Shown: positions 9,361 to 21,462, numbered from the stretch's first letter. The stretch: DNA of 64,000 nt from Vandiemenella viatica (GCA_031002005.1 JARYHS010013631.1:63733832-63797831), one strand, 5' to 3'. The notes: generated by a model not told the origin, from the letters alone. Translations and numbers: made by a program.

Positions 9361-11499
9361 GGTATTTAATCTAATTTAATTTAATTTAATTGCAATGGAG
9401 CACAGGCTCCGTGGCAATTTCCCTACACCCCATCTTCCCCCTATCTGCACCCACCTACATTTGCCCTCTACAAATTTTATCTTTAAATTCTTTCAAGTTT
9501 TCGGTAAATTATTCATCATTTCTCTTGGTAACTCATTCCAATCCCTGACACCCTTACCTAAAAAAGAGAATCTTCCTACACCCTTGTGCCTGAAATCGAG
9601 TGCCAGCTTGTGGTCATGGTCATCTTTTCCTTCCATGCACTACTTTTCATACCTACTGCAATATCTTTCCATGCCTCATCGCCAGTATATGCCCTGTACA
9701 CTCCCATGACCCTCCTCATCCTCCTCCTGTCTTGCAATGAATCCCATTCCAGCTCCTTTATCATATCCGTCACTGATTGCATTCTGCGATAATTTCCAGA
9801 AACAAATCTAGCAGCCCTTTTTGCACCCTCTCCAACTCCTGTATTTGATACGTAAAATGAGGGTCCCATACTACACTACCATATTCGAGCAATGGTCTGA
9901 CCAAAGTTTTGTAACCCAATTCCTTGACTTCTCTCGTACATCCCCTCATCACTCTCTCCAACAAGTGCAGAACTTTGAAACCTTTTCCTACCACCTGTCC
10001 TATGTGTCCTGCCCAGTTAACTTGTTATCAAAAGTAATGCCAAGATATTTACATTTCAAGTCTTCAGCAAGCAATTCTTTCCCCACCTTATATTCATAAT
10101 TAACCTTTTGTTTTTTATTTGTGTATCTAATAAGCTGACTCTTCTTTGCATTTATCTTCATTCCATGTTTACCAACCCAACTAGATATCCTGTCCAGATC
10201 ACCCTGCAACTGTTTACAATCCTCTATCGTTTTGATTCTTTTATACAGCATTATGTCATCTGCAAACAATCTAATTTCAGATAGTAAACAATCAACAATT
10301 ATTCATTCATAATGAATAGCAATGGTCCCAATACGCTACCCTGTGGCACCCATTTTTACTTCCACTTCTTTTGATACTACATTTCCTACCCTAACTTTCT
10401 TTTCTACCTTTTAAAAATTCTTCTACCCAGCAAATCACTTTCTCATCCACTCCAATGGTTTTTACCTTATTTACTACCATTTTATGGCTTACTCTGTCAA
10501 ACGCCTTGACAGATCTAGTGCTACACTATCAATTTGGCCTCCCTTGTCCATTTCATCTGAAATATCTTGCATATATCCCACCAACTGAGATTCGCATGAA
10601 TATCCTTGCCTGAAACCATGTTGCCTGCTTGAAAACCATTACGTTCCTCACATATATTTCTGATGTGGTTGCATATCAATCTTTCCATTAATTTACCTAC
10701 CACTGATGTCAAACTGATTGGCCTGTAATTCTCAACTCTATTTCTCACCCCTCCTTATGTACCGGTACTACTATTGCACTTTTCCAGTCCTGTGGTAAGC
10801 AGCAAGTGTCTACTCAATTTAAATAATATTTCAAGATAAGGTACAATGTCACATCCGGCTATCTTTAAGATCTGTAGTAATATCATCTACACCAGCTCCT
10901 TTATGTTATTTTCTTCATGATTTCCTCAGGATGAATTTAAAATTTTTCAGCATCTTCATTTATAATTATTGTTAACTCGTTCTCCGAATTAGACCCTCCC
11001 GTTTCTGATTGATTGTCCCAATGCTCTCACTAAACCAGTTACTTAAAATCTCTGGCTTTTTCAAATCCTCAGTAACTTCTTCTCCATCCTTATCTATAAG
11101 TGTCTCTACACCCTCCCTTCCCCTCAGTTTCCTGATATAGCCATAGAAATTTCTAGATGCATCAGTCAATGGTCCTCCTGCAGTGACAATACTCTTCATA
11201 AACCCATCTTTAGCCACTTTCTTTGCTGTTATTAAGTCCTTGTTTAGTTGTTTTAAATATTCCCTACTACCGTGCTGTCTCTTAACTCTGTTATGTTCTC
11301 TTCTTACCAACCTCTTTAATCTCCCCACTTCCCTATTATACTACATAGGTTCTCTACTTCTCTTTATTTTCTGCCTTGGAATAAATTTCTCTTCCCCCAT
11401 TGTTATTATCTCCTTGAACTCTTTCCATCTTGACTCTACTGTACTTGTGCCTTCCTTCCATTTGCTGAATTGTTCTCTGAAATATCTCTTCAAATTTGA
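9361..11499 (-). mobile_element. LINE-A, 5'-truncated, copy 2
   Basis: This is the same insertion as 159-2,318. The target duplication AACCTGTGC lies at 9,352-9,360 and 11,500-11,508, and the AATTT-type tail is at 9,366-9,391 on the plus strand. The empty hAT site can be read across the two repeats. The 5' truncation point is inside ORF2, upstream of a basic stretch. Confidence 0.87.
9576..11328 (-). pseudogene. LINE-A reverse transcriptase remnant, copy 2
   Basis: The minus-strand pieces in order are 10,972-11,328 (REHNRVKRQHGSREY, DASRNFYGYIRKL), 10,521-10,748 (NYRPISLTSVVGKLMER, RT fingers), 10,000-10,269 (FADDIMLYKR catalytic box, KYLGITFDNK), 9,770-9,994 (PLLEYGSVVWDPH) and 9,576-9,869 (VTDMIKELEWDSLQDRR). 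It has more intact motif blocks than copy 1, but frameshifts between each block prevent a full protein. The block order matches CR1/L2/Jockey-group reverse transcriptases. Confidence 0.8.
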
Positions 11500-12616
11500 A
11501 ACCTGTGCTTATAATTAGCTTACGTGGACCTACTTACTGAAGATTATTTATTTTGGAATATCTATCTGCCACATATTCATTATTATTATTTGCTTATTAT
11601 TCTATTTACTGATCGATATTACGTGAGAAATGTGCTGTGAAATTTTAGTCTTTTATTTAATTTTTGTATCATGTGCTAACTAACTCTATTCGATTCTGTA
11701 CTGATCACTTCTACTATTCCTATTATATTATCAACATCATTTATCACACATTGTAAGGAGGGTTAAGAATCATATGATTTTTGATATTTCGAGATTTTTA
11801 CAAAGGGTAAGAGTACCTATGGTTGACATGAAGTCGTATGAAATTCAAATTTAAGAAACTACTGTGATCCAGAAAACCAGCAACACTGTCAGGTTAACTG
11901 AACGGGTCCACGGGTTCGGTGATAGTCTCTTCTGTCGATGGTGAACAGTTTCTGTATGTAGTGCGCGTATCTTGTTAGCGAAATAGCAGCTTCTGGAAGT
12001 GCTTTAACTCTCAGTTAATGTAAGTTTGCTTTACTTTGTACTGAACGTGAATATGGAAATGTTATCACAATGAAATAAATAAGTGTATGCATTCGTAGTT
12101 TAAACGGGAATAATATTTCTATTATGGTTGGCCTCTCTGTCAAAGGTAGGTGTTCCTTAAATCGAGAAGGGGTGTCGAATTTACGTTCATCAATAATAAA
12201 TGGGCTTTAATTGCAAACTGAACCAACCATCATACCGTTTACAACATATACTATGGAGGCGCTAAGGCACCTAAAATCGATATGTGGCGTCTGTTTCCGG
12301 TACAGACAATGTCATATTTGAGAGCCTACAGCTCTTATATTGCATCGTGGGCAGATATTGAAATCCCTCACTTGCCAAGTACTTCGTGTATGGCGGCATA
12401 TATTGAAACGGGATATTGTTAGGCAAAACCAGCGCCGGATACAATGTAATCAAATGAGAGTTTTCACACGTAGTCTGGTCCGGCAGATCGCCGGCCCTTT
12501 GATTTAATTGTTTCTTATGCACACTTGTCCACACTGGTGCAGGTGGCGGAGAGGATCTAATCTCAGTCCCGACAATTTTCTGTAGTTTTGTAATAAGTAA
12601 TTACTCGCACGATACT

Positions 12617-12736
12617 ATGAGATTAATTAAATTAGTTGATATTAAACCTTATTTGTGGGATAAAACAGCCGACTATTTCAAAGTTAGAACAGAATGCGTG
12701 CAAAGAGATTTACACATTTTTGAAAGAAGATTTTGA
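12617..12736 (+). pseudogene. MADF-like domain fragment, copy 2
   Basis: This 39-codon ORF is identical in protein sequence to the 3,462-3,581 fragment, with LIKLVDIKPYLWDKT near its start and a TGA at 12,734. It is opposite in strand to the transposase-like ORF at 12,999-13,235. Confidence 0.35.
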
Positions 12737-12998
12737 AGTGAAAGAAAAAAAGAACAACTGAAAGTTGATCAGCTACACATTTAGTATTAGTTATAATACA
12801 GAACAGTTTACACAATTTATTTTGTTAATTTGCCACGGCAACGCGCCTTCGATACTGACAAAGTATCTTTGTGTTGATACCACAAATAATAGCACAACCA
12901 GACTAACAAATTTAAGTAAAGTATAAGTTAATTATAATGTTTGTTAATACTAATCATAAATATGTAATTTATCATTTTTTAGTTGGTTTCTTTTCCTT

Positions 12999-13235
12999 TC
13001 ATTTCGAAATATTCTTTAAGAAATGTATAAATCTCTTTCCACGCCTACGTTTTACTTTACTTGTGCTGATTCCCAATCTGTAGGTCTCATGTAAGTCAGT
13101 AAAGTTTGCTCCTTTAACGAGATCCTTAAAAATCAATAGAAGAAATTTATAGATTTCAATCGCAGTCGTAGCTATTGTATAATATTTAAAAAAATTCCGT
13201 TGATTTCGTAACTGGTCAAAATTTTCATGAAACAA
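12999..13235 (-). pseudogene. Possible Harbinger transposase N-terminal fragment, copy 2
   Basis: This is a 78-aa ORF equal to that at 3,844-4,083 except for a small deletion near the start. It carries the FTDLHETYRLGISTSKV helix-turn-helix-like stretch. No DDE residues are present. The assignment depends on weak motif resemblance plus context. Confidence 0.35.
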
Positions 13236-13560
13236 AAATATAGCAGAATATTTGTGTATCTAATTTATTTCATTATTTTTCTAGGCCTCGTTTTGTATTT
13301 GAGTCAACACAGGATGTATCCAGTACTGTATGTTAATGAAATATTTACTATATTTCGTTCTGCGATATAATAATCTATTAAAGTAACGTTTTTTGAATGG
13401 TGGATGCCTATTTCTTCCGCCAAAGCAAAAAACGTATAGAACTTGTGGGATAAGGCCGCGCCGGCTCCGGTTTTGCCGGTGTGTATGAAAACGCCCTTAG
13501 GTTATCTGACTTTTTTTTTTTAAAAAATAAGTTTTAGTTTTTAAATTTTTTATTTTCTAT

Positions 13561-13990
13561 GGAGGGAATTGGAAGCACTTAAAGAAGATTTTAAAAACAG
13601 ATTTCAGGATATTATTAACCATTCCAGATTGGGTATTATAACCTTTCTCAAACCTATAAACAGCAGATTTATCGCTACAGGCAGAGTTGACAGAACTGTC
13701 AAAAAATGAAGAGTTAAAATTGAAATTAAAAAATGGATATCAAGAATTTTGGCTACAGAGGAAATTCCAGATTTATATCCGGTTTTGTGGGCTGCAACAA
13801 AAAATTTTTTATTGTATTCCTGTGGTCATATTTAGCCGAAAGGGGATTTAGTGTGGGAAGCAATTTACTAACAAAGAAAAGAAACAGATTTCCAGTAGTG
13901 GAACGCGGCGATTTAAGACTCCTGCTGACAAATATAGCACCAAATGTAGAAAAGTTAGTATCATTACATCAAGCTCAGACCTCTCACTGA
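13561..13990 (+). pseudogene. hAT transposase C-terminal region, copy 2
   Basis: This is the C-terminal dimerisation region of a ZBED5/SCAND3-like hAT transposase. The frame 13,733-13,990 ends with SYLAERGFS, LLTKKRNRF, VERGDLRLLL and SLHQAQTSH. Residues that should precede it (GYQEFWLQREIPDLYP-like) are in a different frame, so at least one frameshift lies near 13,760-13,800. The catalytic DDE core is absent or unreadable because the PIF-like insertion and decay have removed it. Confidence 0.8.
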
Positions 13991-14389
13991 TAATTTTACA
14001 ATAATTTTCAATATATGTTTATAATCAAATTTTGTACAAGGCAATAATATTGTTAATATTCTTTAATAAAGTAATTTCAATATTTAATATAGCCAAATTC
14101 ACGTAAGAGGGGTGCCATCAAATCACTGTTTGAAGAAGTGGGCAACAAGCGTAATAAATTGAAGCGGTATGGATTACACAACGTTGATTACAACAGAAGA
14201 CGTCGGTGCTGTTTTTTTTTTTTTTTTTTTAAACAGGGGGGAGGTGAGTAATTTTTTTTCGAAAAGGGGGCGGTAGGTCAAAAAAGGTTGGGAACCTATG
14301 GTCTATCCTATCCTACGAAAAGGCAAATTTTCGTACAAAGGATATACTATCTACAAAAACAAAAATTGATAATACATAAAACAACAAAT

Positions 14390-14810
14390 GTATAATAGAG
14401 CGGGAGGCGGCTGCACAGACTATAATCTCATCAAGTTCACTGCTGAAATTAGACGATTAGAAGTAAATCGATGAGCATATTAAAATGCAACTGGCCATGC
14501 AAGGTGGTTTCCAGTGCCAAGTCACTGGAAATCACATTCAGATCCGATTTTAGTGGTTGATTGGTAGGTTTATCATTGTGTTTTACTGCACCCAAATGTA
14601 TGAAAATATGGAAGACCGGGAGCAGGAAAACACAATGGTGAACTTACCAGTCAACCACTAAAATGGGATTTGTAGGAGTTTTCCACCAAGATATGACTTG
14701 GCACATTAGTGGCATTTTAATGTGCAAATAGAGGTTTAACTAATCCTGGAATTTTAGCCTTCAACTTGATGAGATGATGCTTTGTGCAGCTGCCTCCGGC
14801 TTTATTACAA
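14390..14810. repeat. Long imperfect hairpin (two ~190-200 bp arms, 31-nt loop)
   Basis: The left arm is about 14,390-14,589, the loop 14,590-14,620 and the right arm 14,621-14,810. Matching blocks include GCTGCACA, ATCTCATCAAGTT, ATTAAAATGC, CCAAGTCA and ATTTTAGTGGTTGA with their reverse complements in the right arm. The arms are clearly homologous but diverged. It may be a foldback or MITE-type element. No target duplication is evident. Confidence 0.85.
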
Positions 14811-15325
14811 AGATAATGAAAAGTGCGTTTAAAATATTATAAAAGCACAACTTCACAAACAGTGAGATTTCTGGCCCTGGTGTTTACTGACGAGGGCATC
14901 GATATCAGGGTTAACACTGGTTAATTTTAACCTTAAGACACTTTCTACACATAGTTTATTTCTATATTTGTTTTTCAAAAACAATAAAGTAGAAAAAGCT
15001 CGTTCACACATGTATACCATGTTGAACGGCATCAAGAACTTCGCAGCTAATTTAGAGATTTCTGTATACTCTGCTTGTACATTTATCCAGAAGGAAATTA
15101 AGGATTTTTACCTTGAAAATTGTCTTTAAAGAAGAATCGCAAGATAGTTCTATTAGCGATTTTTCTTCAGGTGTTAAGAGTTTTGCGCCTTTCAAATGTT
15201 CCTCTTCAAAAATAGATGAAGTAAAAGATATATTTTTGTGGCAAAAACCTAGATTGTTCCTCGACCCACCAAAACACACGCCGCGACCCACCAGTGGGTC
15301 GCGACCCATAGTTTGGGAACCGCTG
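14811..15325 (-). mobile_element. hAT-B, internally deleted hAT fragment
   Basis: This is a second, different hAT element on the minus strand. Its TIR at the right end reads inward CAGCGGTTCCCAAACTATGG followed by GGTCGCGACCC from 15,325, a common hAT terminus style. The outside 8 bp, CTCTATAG, fits the nTnnnnAn hAT target pattern. Only the transposase C terminus remains between this TIR and the hairpin. The left TIR is not found. Confidence 0.75.
14853..15250 (-). pseudogene. hAT-B transposase C terminus
   Basis: Two minus-strand frames together cover the last ~130 residues of a SCAND3/ZBED5-like hAT transposase. The first (right) has LIELSCDSSLKTIFK. After a frameshift near 15,055 the second (14,853-15,035) shows FNMVYMCERAFS, KNKYRNKLCVE, LRLKLTSVNPDIDALV and the C-terminal HQGQKSH. 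CERAFS is the hAT dimerisation motif. BED finger and catalytic domain are missing, consistent with a deletion derivative. Confidence 0.78.
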
Positions 15326-15546
15326 CTCTATAGTCTATACTGTATCAGCAATTATTACGTTAATTTTTAAGTTTTCACAAAATTTTTAAGTAAATATTTT
15401 ATTCAGTGATCAAGGAGTTATTAATTCTTAGTTACCTAATAGAATCCCGTGAAGTGCCAGTTCATGAGGGAAGGCGCAAACCGGAGCACTTATCCCGGGC
15501 GACAACTTGGTGGAAGCGGCCTAATCGTGTTTGAAAGGCGGCAGGT
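15326..15546. other. Unassigned interval between hAT-B and LINE-A copy 3
   Basis: About 220 bp. The left half is AT-rich. The right half (15,440-15,545) is GC-richer and contains CCCGGGCGACAAC. I recognise no coding or terminal motif. Confidence 0.3.
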
Positions 15547-16384
15547 TTTAATTTAATTTAATTGCAATGGAGCACAGACTCCGGTGGCAATTTCCATACA
15601 CACCCAACTTCCCCATATCCTACACTCACCTACCACTTGCCCTCTACAAATTTAACTTTAAATTCTTTAACGTTTTCGGTAGGTTATTCATCATTCCCCT
15701 TGGTAACTCATTCCAATCCCTGACACCCTTACCTAAAAAAGAAAATATTCCCAGACCCTTGTGCCTGAAATCGAGTGCCAGCTTGTGGTCATGGTCATCT
15801 TTTCCCTTCCATGAACTACTTTTGCATACCTGCTGCAATATCTTTCCATGCCTCATCGCCAGTATATGCCCTGTACACTCCCATTACTCTCCTCATCCTC
15901 CTCCTGTCTTGCAATGAATCCCATTCCAGCTCCTTTATCATATTTGTCACTGATTGCATTCTGCGATAATTTCCAGAAACAAATCTAGCAGCCCTTCTTT
16001 GCACCTTCTCCAACTCCTGTATTTGATACTCAAAATGTGGGTCCCATATTACACTACCATATTCGAGCAATGGTCTTACCAAAGTTTTGTAACCCAATTC
16101 CTTTACTTCTCTCGTGCATCCCCTCATCACTCTCTCCAACAAGTGCAGAATTTTGAAACCTTTTCCTACCACCTGTCCAATGTGTCCTGCCCAGTTAAGC
16201 TTGTTATCAAATGTAATATATTTACATTTCAAGTCTTCAGCAAGCAATTCTTTCTCCACCTTATATTCATAATTAACCTTTTGTTTTTTATTTGTGTATC
16301 TAATTAGCTGACTCTTCTTTGCATTTATTTTTCATCCATGTTTACCAACCCAACTAGATATCCTGTCCAGATCACCCTGCAACT
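15547..16384 (-). mobile_element. LINE-A, copy 3, 3' part only
   Basis: This is a third LINE-A copy on the minus strand with the same 3' end (AATTT-type tail at 15,547-15,563, then TTGCAATGGAGCACAG). It is more diverged than copies 1 and 2. It breaks off at about 16,384 within the RT, at the GTCCAGATCACCCTGCAAC block. It is thus 5'-truncated earlier than the other two. Confidence 0.85.
15644..16259 (-). pseudogene. LINE-A reverse transcriptase C-terminal remnant, copy 3
   Basis: The frame 15,816-16,259 (147 aa) is the longest open LINE-A C-terminal segment in the window. It has ELLAEDLKCKY, GFKILHLLERVMRGC, PLLEYGSVIWDPH, VQRRAARFVSGNYRR and the ELEWDSLQDRRRMR stretch. A shifted frame (15,644-15,856) adds DHDHKLALDFRHKG and VRDWNELPRGMMNN. 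These are post-palm thumb and C-terminal regions. The catalytic FADD box is lost through truncation. Confidence 0.78.
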
Positions 16385-16543
16385 TATATAGCACGTCTCC
16401 TCCACTATTGCCCCAGGCGGCGACAGTCGTGATAATCGGGGCGGCGGAGACACTATGGGTGGCAAGCCAAATCATGTTAGAAGGGGGCGGCAGTCTTACA
16501 GTTTTTGTCAGGGTGCAAAAAAATTCCCAGATCCGTCACTGAC
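16385..16543 (-). mobile_element. Possible hAT-like terminus
   Basis: Read on the minus strand from 16,543, the sequence starts CAGTGACGGATCTGGGAA and is followed by C-runs. CAGTGRCGGATC is a typical hAT-type terminal repeat. The body to the left is short and GC-rich (GGCGGCG blocks). The partner end is not seen. Confidence 0.4.
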
Positions 16544-19500
16544 CCCAGTGTTAAACATTTTGTTCTAGAACAGTCATTTATTTATTCCTCATAAAAAAGA
16601 CGATTTAAACGCTTTTCTGGCTACTTAAACATGTGGTGGTGGAAGGGGTTTTGCTGGGTTATTATATTTATTGCATTCCATTTACCATTTTATTAATTTT
16701 AATATTAATGATTTCGTTGATCTTGTCAATTTAATATTTTTAGTCATTTGATTTTATCAAATAGAAAGAGGGTGCAAAGTGATATGCTATCTTGCATCAC
16801 TAATAAAGTCATAACCTGACAGATTTTATTCACATTCAACATTTAAGGCCTTTTTACAATTAAATTAATACATAAAAATCAAGACTTCAAACAAATTACC
16901 ACCGAGTCTTACAATATGAGGCATAGATGTTAATGCTAAACAAATAACAATTACTATTTATGTGAAATTTAAGCACTATGTCAAGATTGAATTTAGCCAA
17001 CACGAAAAATTGTATATAGGAAGCTAACATCAAAATTCCTCTAATAGATTATAAAGCTGTTCACAAATACAAGCTTATGGAAATAAATTTCTGTATCTTA
17101 ATTCGAATAGGGTGCCATTAAGTCTTGGACTTAAATAAAATAATATTTTCCGATTGATAGGAATTTATGACAGTCTTCCCATATCGAGAGTGATACTCTG
17201 CTCAGAGGCATTGACGGGTCGAGGAACGCCCAACACTTTGTTCAGTTGATGGCTGTGTGTCTTTACCGTTTATGCAGCAGCGCCGTTGCGTCAGTGGCAA
17301 TGGTACCACACACGCTTCCTTCGGACAACAGCAACAGGTACTGCAAGCCAGAGGTGGCTCAAATACGAAAATGTCCTGCATCGACCACTTTTAACCATGA
17401 TATCTCCCACATCCCAACGGCTATCGACATTCGGCCAACGTTGTGCACGTCAGGAAACTCCATGCTACTTCCGCACACAAAGACCAGTGATCTGTGCTAG
17501 GTAGTGGTGGCTGAAAAGTGAAATGTAGGAAAACACACGTCTATTTATATATATATATATATAAGATTAAACTGAATGTTATGCTGTTATCACAAGTTTA
17601 TTATATGTATCCTGAATATTATTTGTCCATGAGCTTTTTATATTGATTATTTAATTTGTTTCATAATGTAGAAATACACTATTGTTTGTTTTGATAAATG
17701 TATAATTGTAGATGTGGGCGTTGCTTTGCAGTGTTGAATGTTTTGATGTTAACTGTAACGTTAAATACGCCAAGGCATGAAATTGCCAGCGTCAACCAAT
17801 AATTGTTCCATTGTGACAATTCACCTGCAATCCTGCTAAAATCAAAATTCTTGCAGAATAATAGTTTTAGAGTACTTTTACAATTCAACCCTTTCAATTA
17901 TTAATCCATTTGGAGATGATAATTAAGAATTTATATGATTCAAAAGGTAAATCATATCACTGTAGGGAAGGTACCCCTCCAGCCAACACCGGTTTTACCT
18001 TCTATCTTCGTCCATCTCTTATCCAAAACATAAACAACACTTAAAACACACGTTATCACCGTCATCCACACTTAAAACAACATTTACATATACTGTCATA
18101 GTGATGAAATCATCGGGAAATTAACCCAGTTCAAATTCCCAGAGATGCCATGTAGGGGTAATCATCTCCCATATCAACTACCTGCGCTCCGACACGTTCA
18201 AGATGTTCATTAACAAAAGAACAGTAAACAACAATAATTAGTCGCAGTCTCGGAGGTCTGGGAATCCTCTGAGATAGTTCAGTTACCAAAGAGCCATTAT
18301 GAAACCGCATCATCGTCCTCAAACGTTATTGTTCTGAAATTGAATCTATCCATTTAATATTGTCTGGTGCAAGTATTATTACAGCCTAAATATTTACCAC
18401 AATTAAAAATAAAAAAGTCCCATAAATCATTCGAGCAGTCTATGTCCCTTTGTAAATTATCTTTATTCTACTCCAACTTTTTTACTCACTCTTATACTTT
18501 GTTCTTAGTCATTACGTCGTTTGTATCTATTGTTAATAATTAATGATGAAAAATCAGGACGTATGCAATTAAATAGATTAATTTTGTTCAGTTACTAAAC
18601 AATCAATGATGTATTTTAATATATACTTTTGACTGTTTATTAAATTGATTTATATTTATTAAATAATATCTTGCGTACTCCGAATAAGAAGTACACGAGC
18701 AGACTGCTGTATCAAATCAGGCGAGAAAACTGGGTGTGTAAGGGAATTTTCTCAGGAACATTCGCTCCATGGCAATTAAGCTAAATTACAATTAAATGTT
18801 TGAAACCCTATGAACCAGGGAGGCGATTTTGCAAATTTGTGACTTGGCACTCCTTTCTCTTCGCAAGTAGGGCTAAGGGCAGCGGAGTGGAGATAAAGCA
18901 AAATGACCTTGAGCCGCCTCTTTTAACTGAACTCGCTACAGCGAATATTGTTGCAGAAACAGCTATCTTTCCAACACCATAATTAGGGGCCAAACTTGGA
19001 AGCGGTAAAGATTCAATCAGAACAATTTGGCGCAGCAACGTTTGGTTAGCGAAAGTTAATACAGCATGAAACTGCAATCTTTATTATATCCTCTCAGCAC
19101 TTACTTCCATGTTCACCACAGCGTGTTGTTAACTATTATGCAAATTTCTGTATGCATCAGCTTCAAAATAAAATAATAATAATAATTCCGCATGAATGAC
19201 GTACTTCGGAAGCAAAAATAAGAAAACCGCATTAAATCATACATTGAAACGTATTGCATTTGTTGACTATGACTTTCTGCTGATCGAGCGTTTAATCCAA
19301 GTCCTCCCGTGAATGTTAATTACGTTTGAGCTCGCTGATTATGTTTTAACGGTTAGTATTTTCTCAATCAATGAAACCATTAATTGACATTTGCAGTGAA
19401 CAATTTGTCCCTAGTTCACTTCATGATGACATTCTAAACTAAAACACTAGTGTAAGCTGTTTGAAAAGAGTCTTTCAACTATTAAACTACATTGTACGAC

Positions 19501-21460
19501 TGCAGATAAATTCTCTCATCTCCCTTAGTGTATAAAACAGGAATTATTACAAATTTTACCACCACTCTGTGGAGTGTATTGAGTTACTTAGTCTTAGATT
19601 TCCAATAACATTTTTATGATTGACCTAATAACTTTCCGGTAGTATAAAATATTTATTTCCCTTTTCGAACTTATGTAAGGGCGACAATGCTGGATTACAG
19701 TTTTCTAAACCCTTTAATTCCCAACTACCGAAAAGTTCGCTGTCTGCTACTACACGTATCTCAGCGACCCATCATAAATTGAAACTGAAAATATTTTGGC
19801 CGTCAATTTGCTGGTATACGATAGTACAGACATGGGTAATGTTAGTGAATACACCGAAATTTCGGTAAGTTTCGGTTTTTTTATGAATTTTTCCCAGTTT
19901 TCAGAACATTCATAAGAATATTTGCTCGAATGTTGTAAGAAATAATGAACGGAACGACATAAGGTTCAAGGTGTTGGACAAATGCTGAAGATTATTTACT
20001 GCCCTGTTTAGCTCTTCTTTCACGGTTTTAGAAATCAATAGAGCTATTAATATATACCAGAAGCAAACATAATATAACAGAGAAGCATGTAGGTCTACGG
20101 TTGGTGGAATACTAGAAAGATGTTCATGATAAATAAGTTTCTAAAAAGCCTATCTATATACTTATAGGCCTATATATATATCAACAATCGTGATGTCCGA
20201 AAGTTACACGATGAATTCAGTTTTTAATAATTCAGATTGCCATTTTACTAAATAATCAATTTTACATTCTCAATAATACTAACAAACCCTAAGAACGTGG
20301 TATTTATCTTGGTGTAGTGTGATGATTGGCGCCGATCTTTTTAGGTTATGAAAGTTGTGATTATCTTTGATGCAGTGTGACCTTTCGCGCTATCTTTTCA
20401 GTTTGCGAAAATATTACCATTTATTCCACCGTAAACATATGGTCATGTCTTATAGCATTTTTTGGTTAGAAAAATCCAAGTCATTCGGTAATTGTTATAT
20501 GATTCTTCAACAATTAAAATCCACGGAAACTGACGCTTTGAGATTTATATATGTATCTAAGTGAAGTGATAATCAGCGTGGTATTCGATGTTATCAGTAT
20601 ATTATTTATGGTTACCCAAGTACCTTAGCATACTACTCTCGTGTTGTCATGTGTTTACTTATCAAACTCTAGATGGAGAGGAGAAACGTTACACTGTTAT
20701 CTAAATAACACAGTGTTTTATTATTATTGTTTTATTGATGAGATATTGTTCATATTCTGGCAATATGCGACGGTTCCAGAATAAATAAATTGGGGGAGGG
20801 GAGGAACCCACCCTTTAACATGTAATATGTGGAAAACATAATGATCTGAAGTCCGCAGTGTAGAATAGACTGCCCCTATGACTTGTTGATCAGGATATAA
20901 AACGTATCTTTGGAAATTTTAGTCTCTTAAAACTCATTCAATGTAAAAGGTATCCGTGTAGTAAAAAATTGCTTCGGCATTGACCTTTCTTCCCAAGATG
21001 GTAGTTTCTATCGTATTGGATAACAGCCTTGTCTCGTTGCGTCGATTTGGTGGGTTGAAGTTTGAAGCTCAAGACGACGTGGTGAAAATCCAGGGAATAT
21101 TGAAACTCTATGCGGGACACAACAGTAACAAAAGTTTTCTACTCAATAACCGTGGCCGGTATCATAGCAGGTATTTCATTTTTTATTTCGTTAACAGTCT
21201 CAATTTTAACAGCAAGATAGCACTTTCACAAAAGTAGTTTATACTAAATAATTACTGTGTACTAAATCTATTAATTCTGGAATGAACGCTACAAGTTTAT
21301 AAAAACTCGGGGAGGAGGGGTGATGTATGTTGTCAGAAAAATCAGCTGATACCTGCTCCGATTTCCAGAAGCCGCCCCCTCCCCTTCCTCCCAGTATTGG
21401 TCTCGTACTGTCTATTAAAGCGATTGTTCTCACATTTTTACTCGAAATTGGTACTTAAAA
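16544..21460. other. No recognised feature (about 4.9 kb)
   Basis: This is AT-rich sequence. ORFs are short and unremarkable (for example 17,246-17,500 and 18,800-18,982). The GC-richer patch at 17,200-17,510 looks different from its surroundings, but I cannot assign it. A (TA)n run lies at about 17,546-17,563. A weak repeat of about 60 bp (both units with AGTGTGA and GCGC) is at 20,295-20,410. I see no splice-flanked coding exon with recognisable protein. Confidence 0.5.
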
Positions 21461-21462
21461 TA

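Larger units (their letters stand above)
12456..13496. mobile_element. PIF/Harbinger-like element nested in hAT-A, copy 2
   Basis: This is the counterpart of 3,300-4,343, with the same inverted ends and the same opposed MADF-like (+) and transposase-like (-) fragments. The right GC-rich part differs slightly (GGCCGCGCCGGC here, GGCCGGCCGGC in copy 1). Confidence 0.5.
8880..14300 (+). mobile_element. hAT-A transposon, copy 2, with two nested insertions
   Basis: The left TIR starts CAGTGGTTCCCAACGTGG at 8,880. The right TIR ends at 14,300 and reads inward CATAGGTTCCCAACC. Both have ACCGCCCCC about 20 bp in. Removing LINE-A (9,361-11,499 plus one 9-bp repeat) leaves about 3.27 kb, of which about 1 kb is the PIF-like insertion. 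The transposase C terminus is recognisable at 13,561-13,990. The 8-bp flanks (CTATTGAC on the left, GTCTATCC on the right) do not match, so the two ends may not come from a single clean insertion. Confidence 0.82.
9203..14616. repeat. Duplicated 5.4-kb block, copy 2
   Basis: This is the partner of 1-5,467. Copy 2 is net 53 bp shorter, through many 1-12 bp indels (for example a 12-bp difference near 11,570) plus scattered substitutions. Unlike copy 1, the sequence continues past the hairpin loop into its right arm and then into hAT-B. Confidence 0.92.

Noticed and set aside
15534..16420. AGGCGGC on both sides of LINE-A copy 3 as a target duplication
   Set aside because: The right occurrence lies ~30 bp beyond the last LINE-A homology, so it does not abut the element. 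Probably chance in GC-rich flanks.
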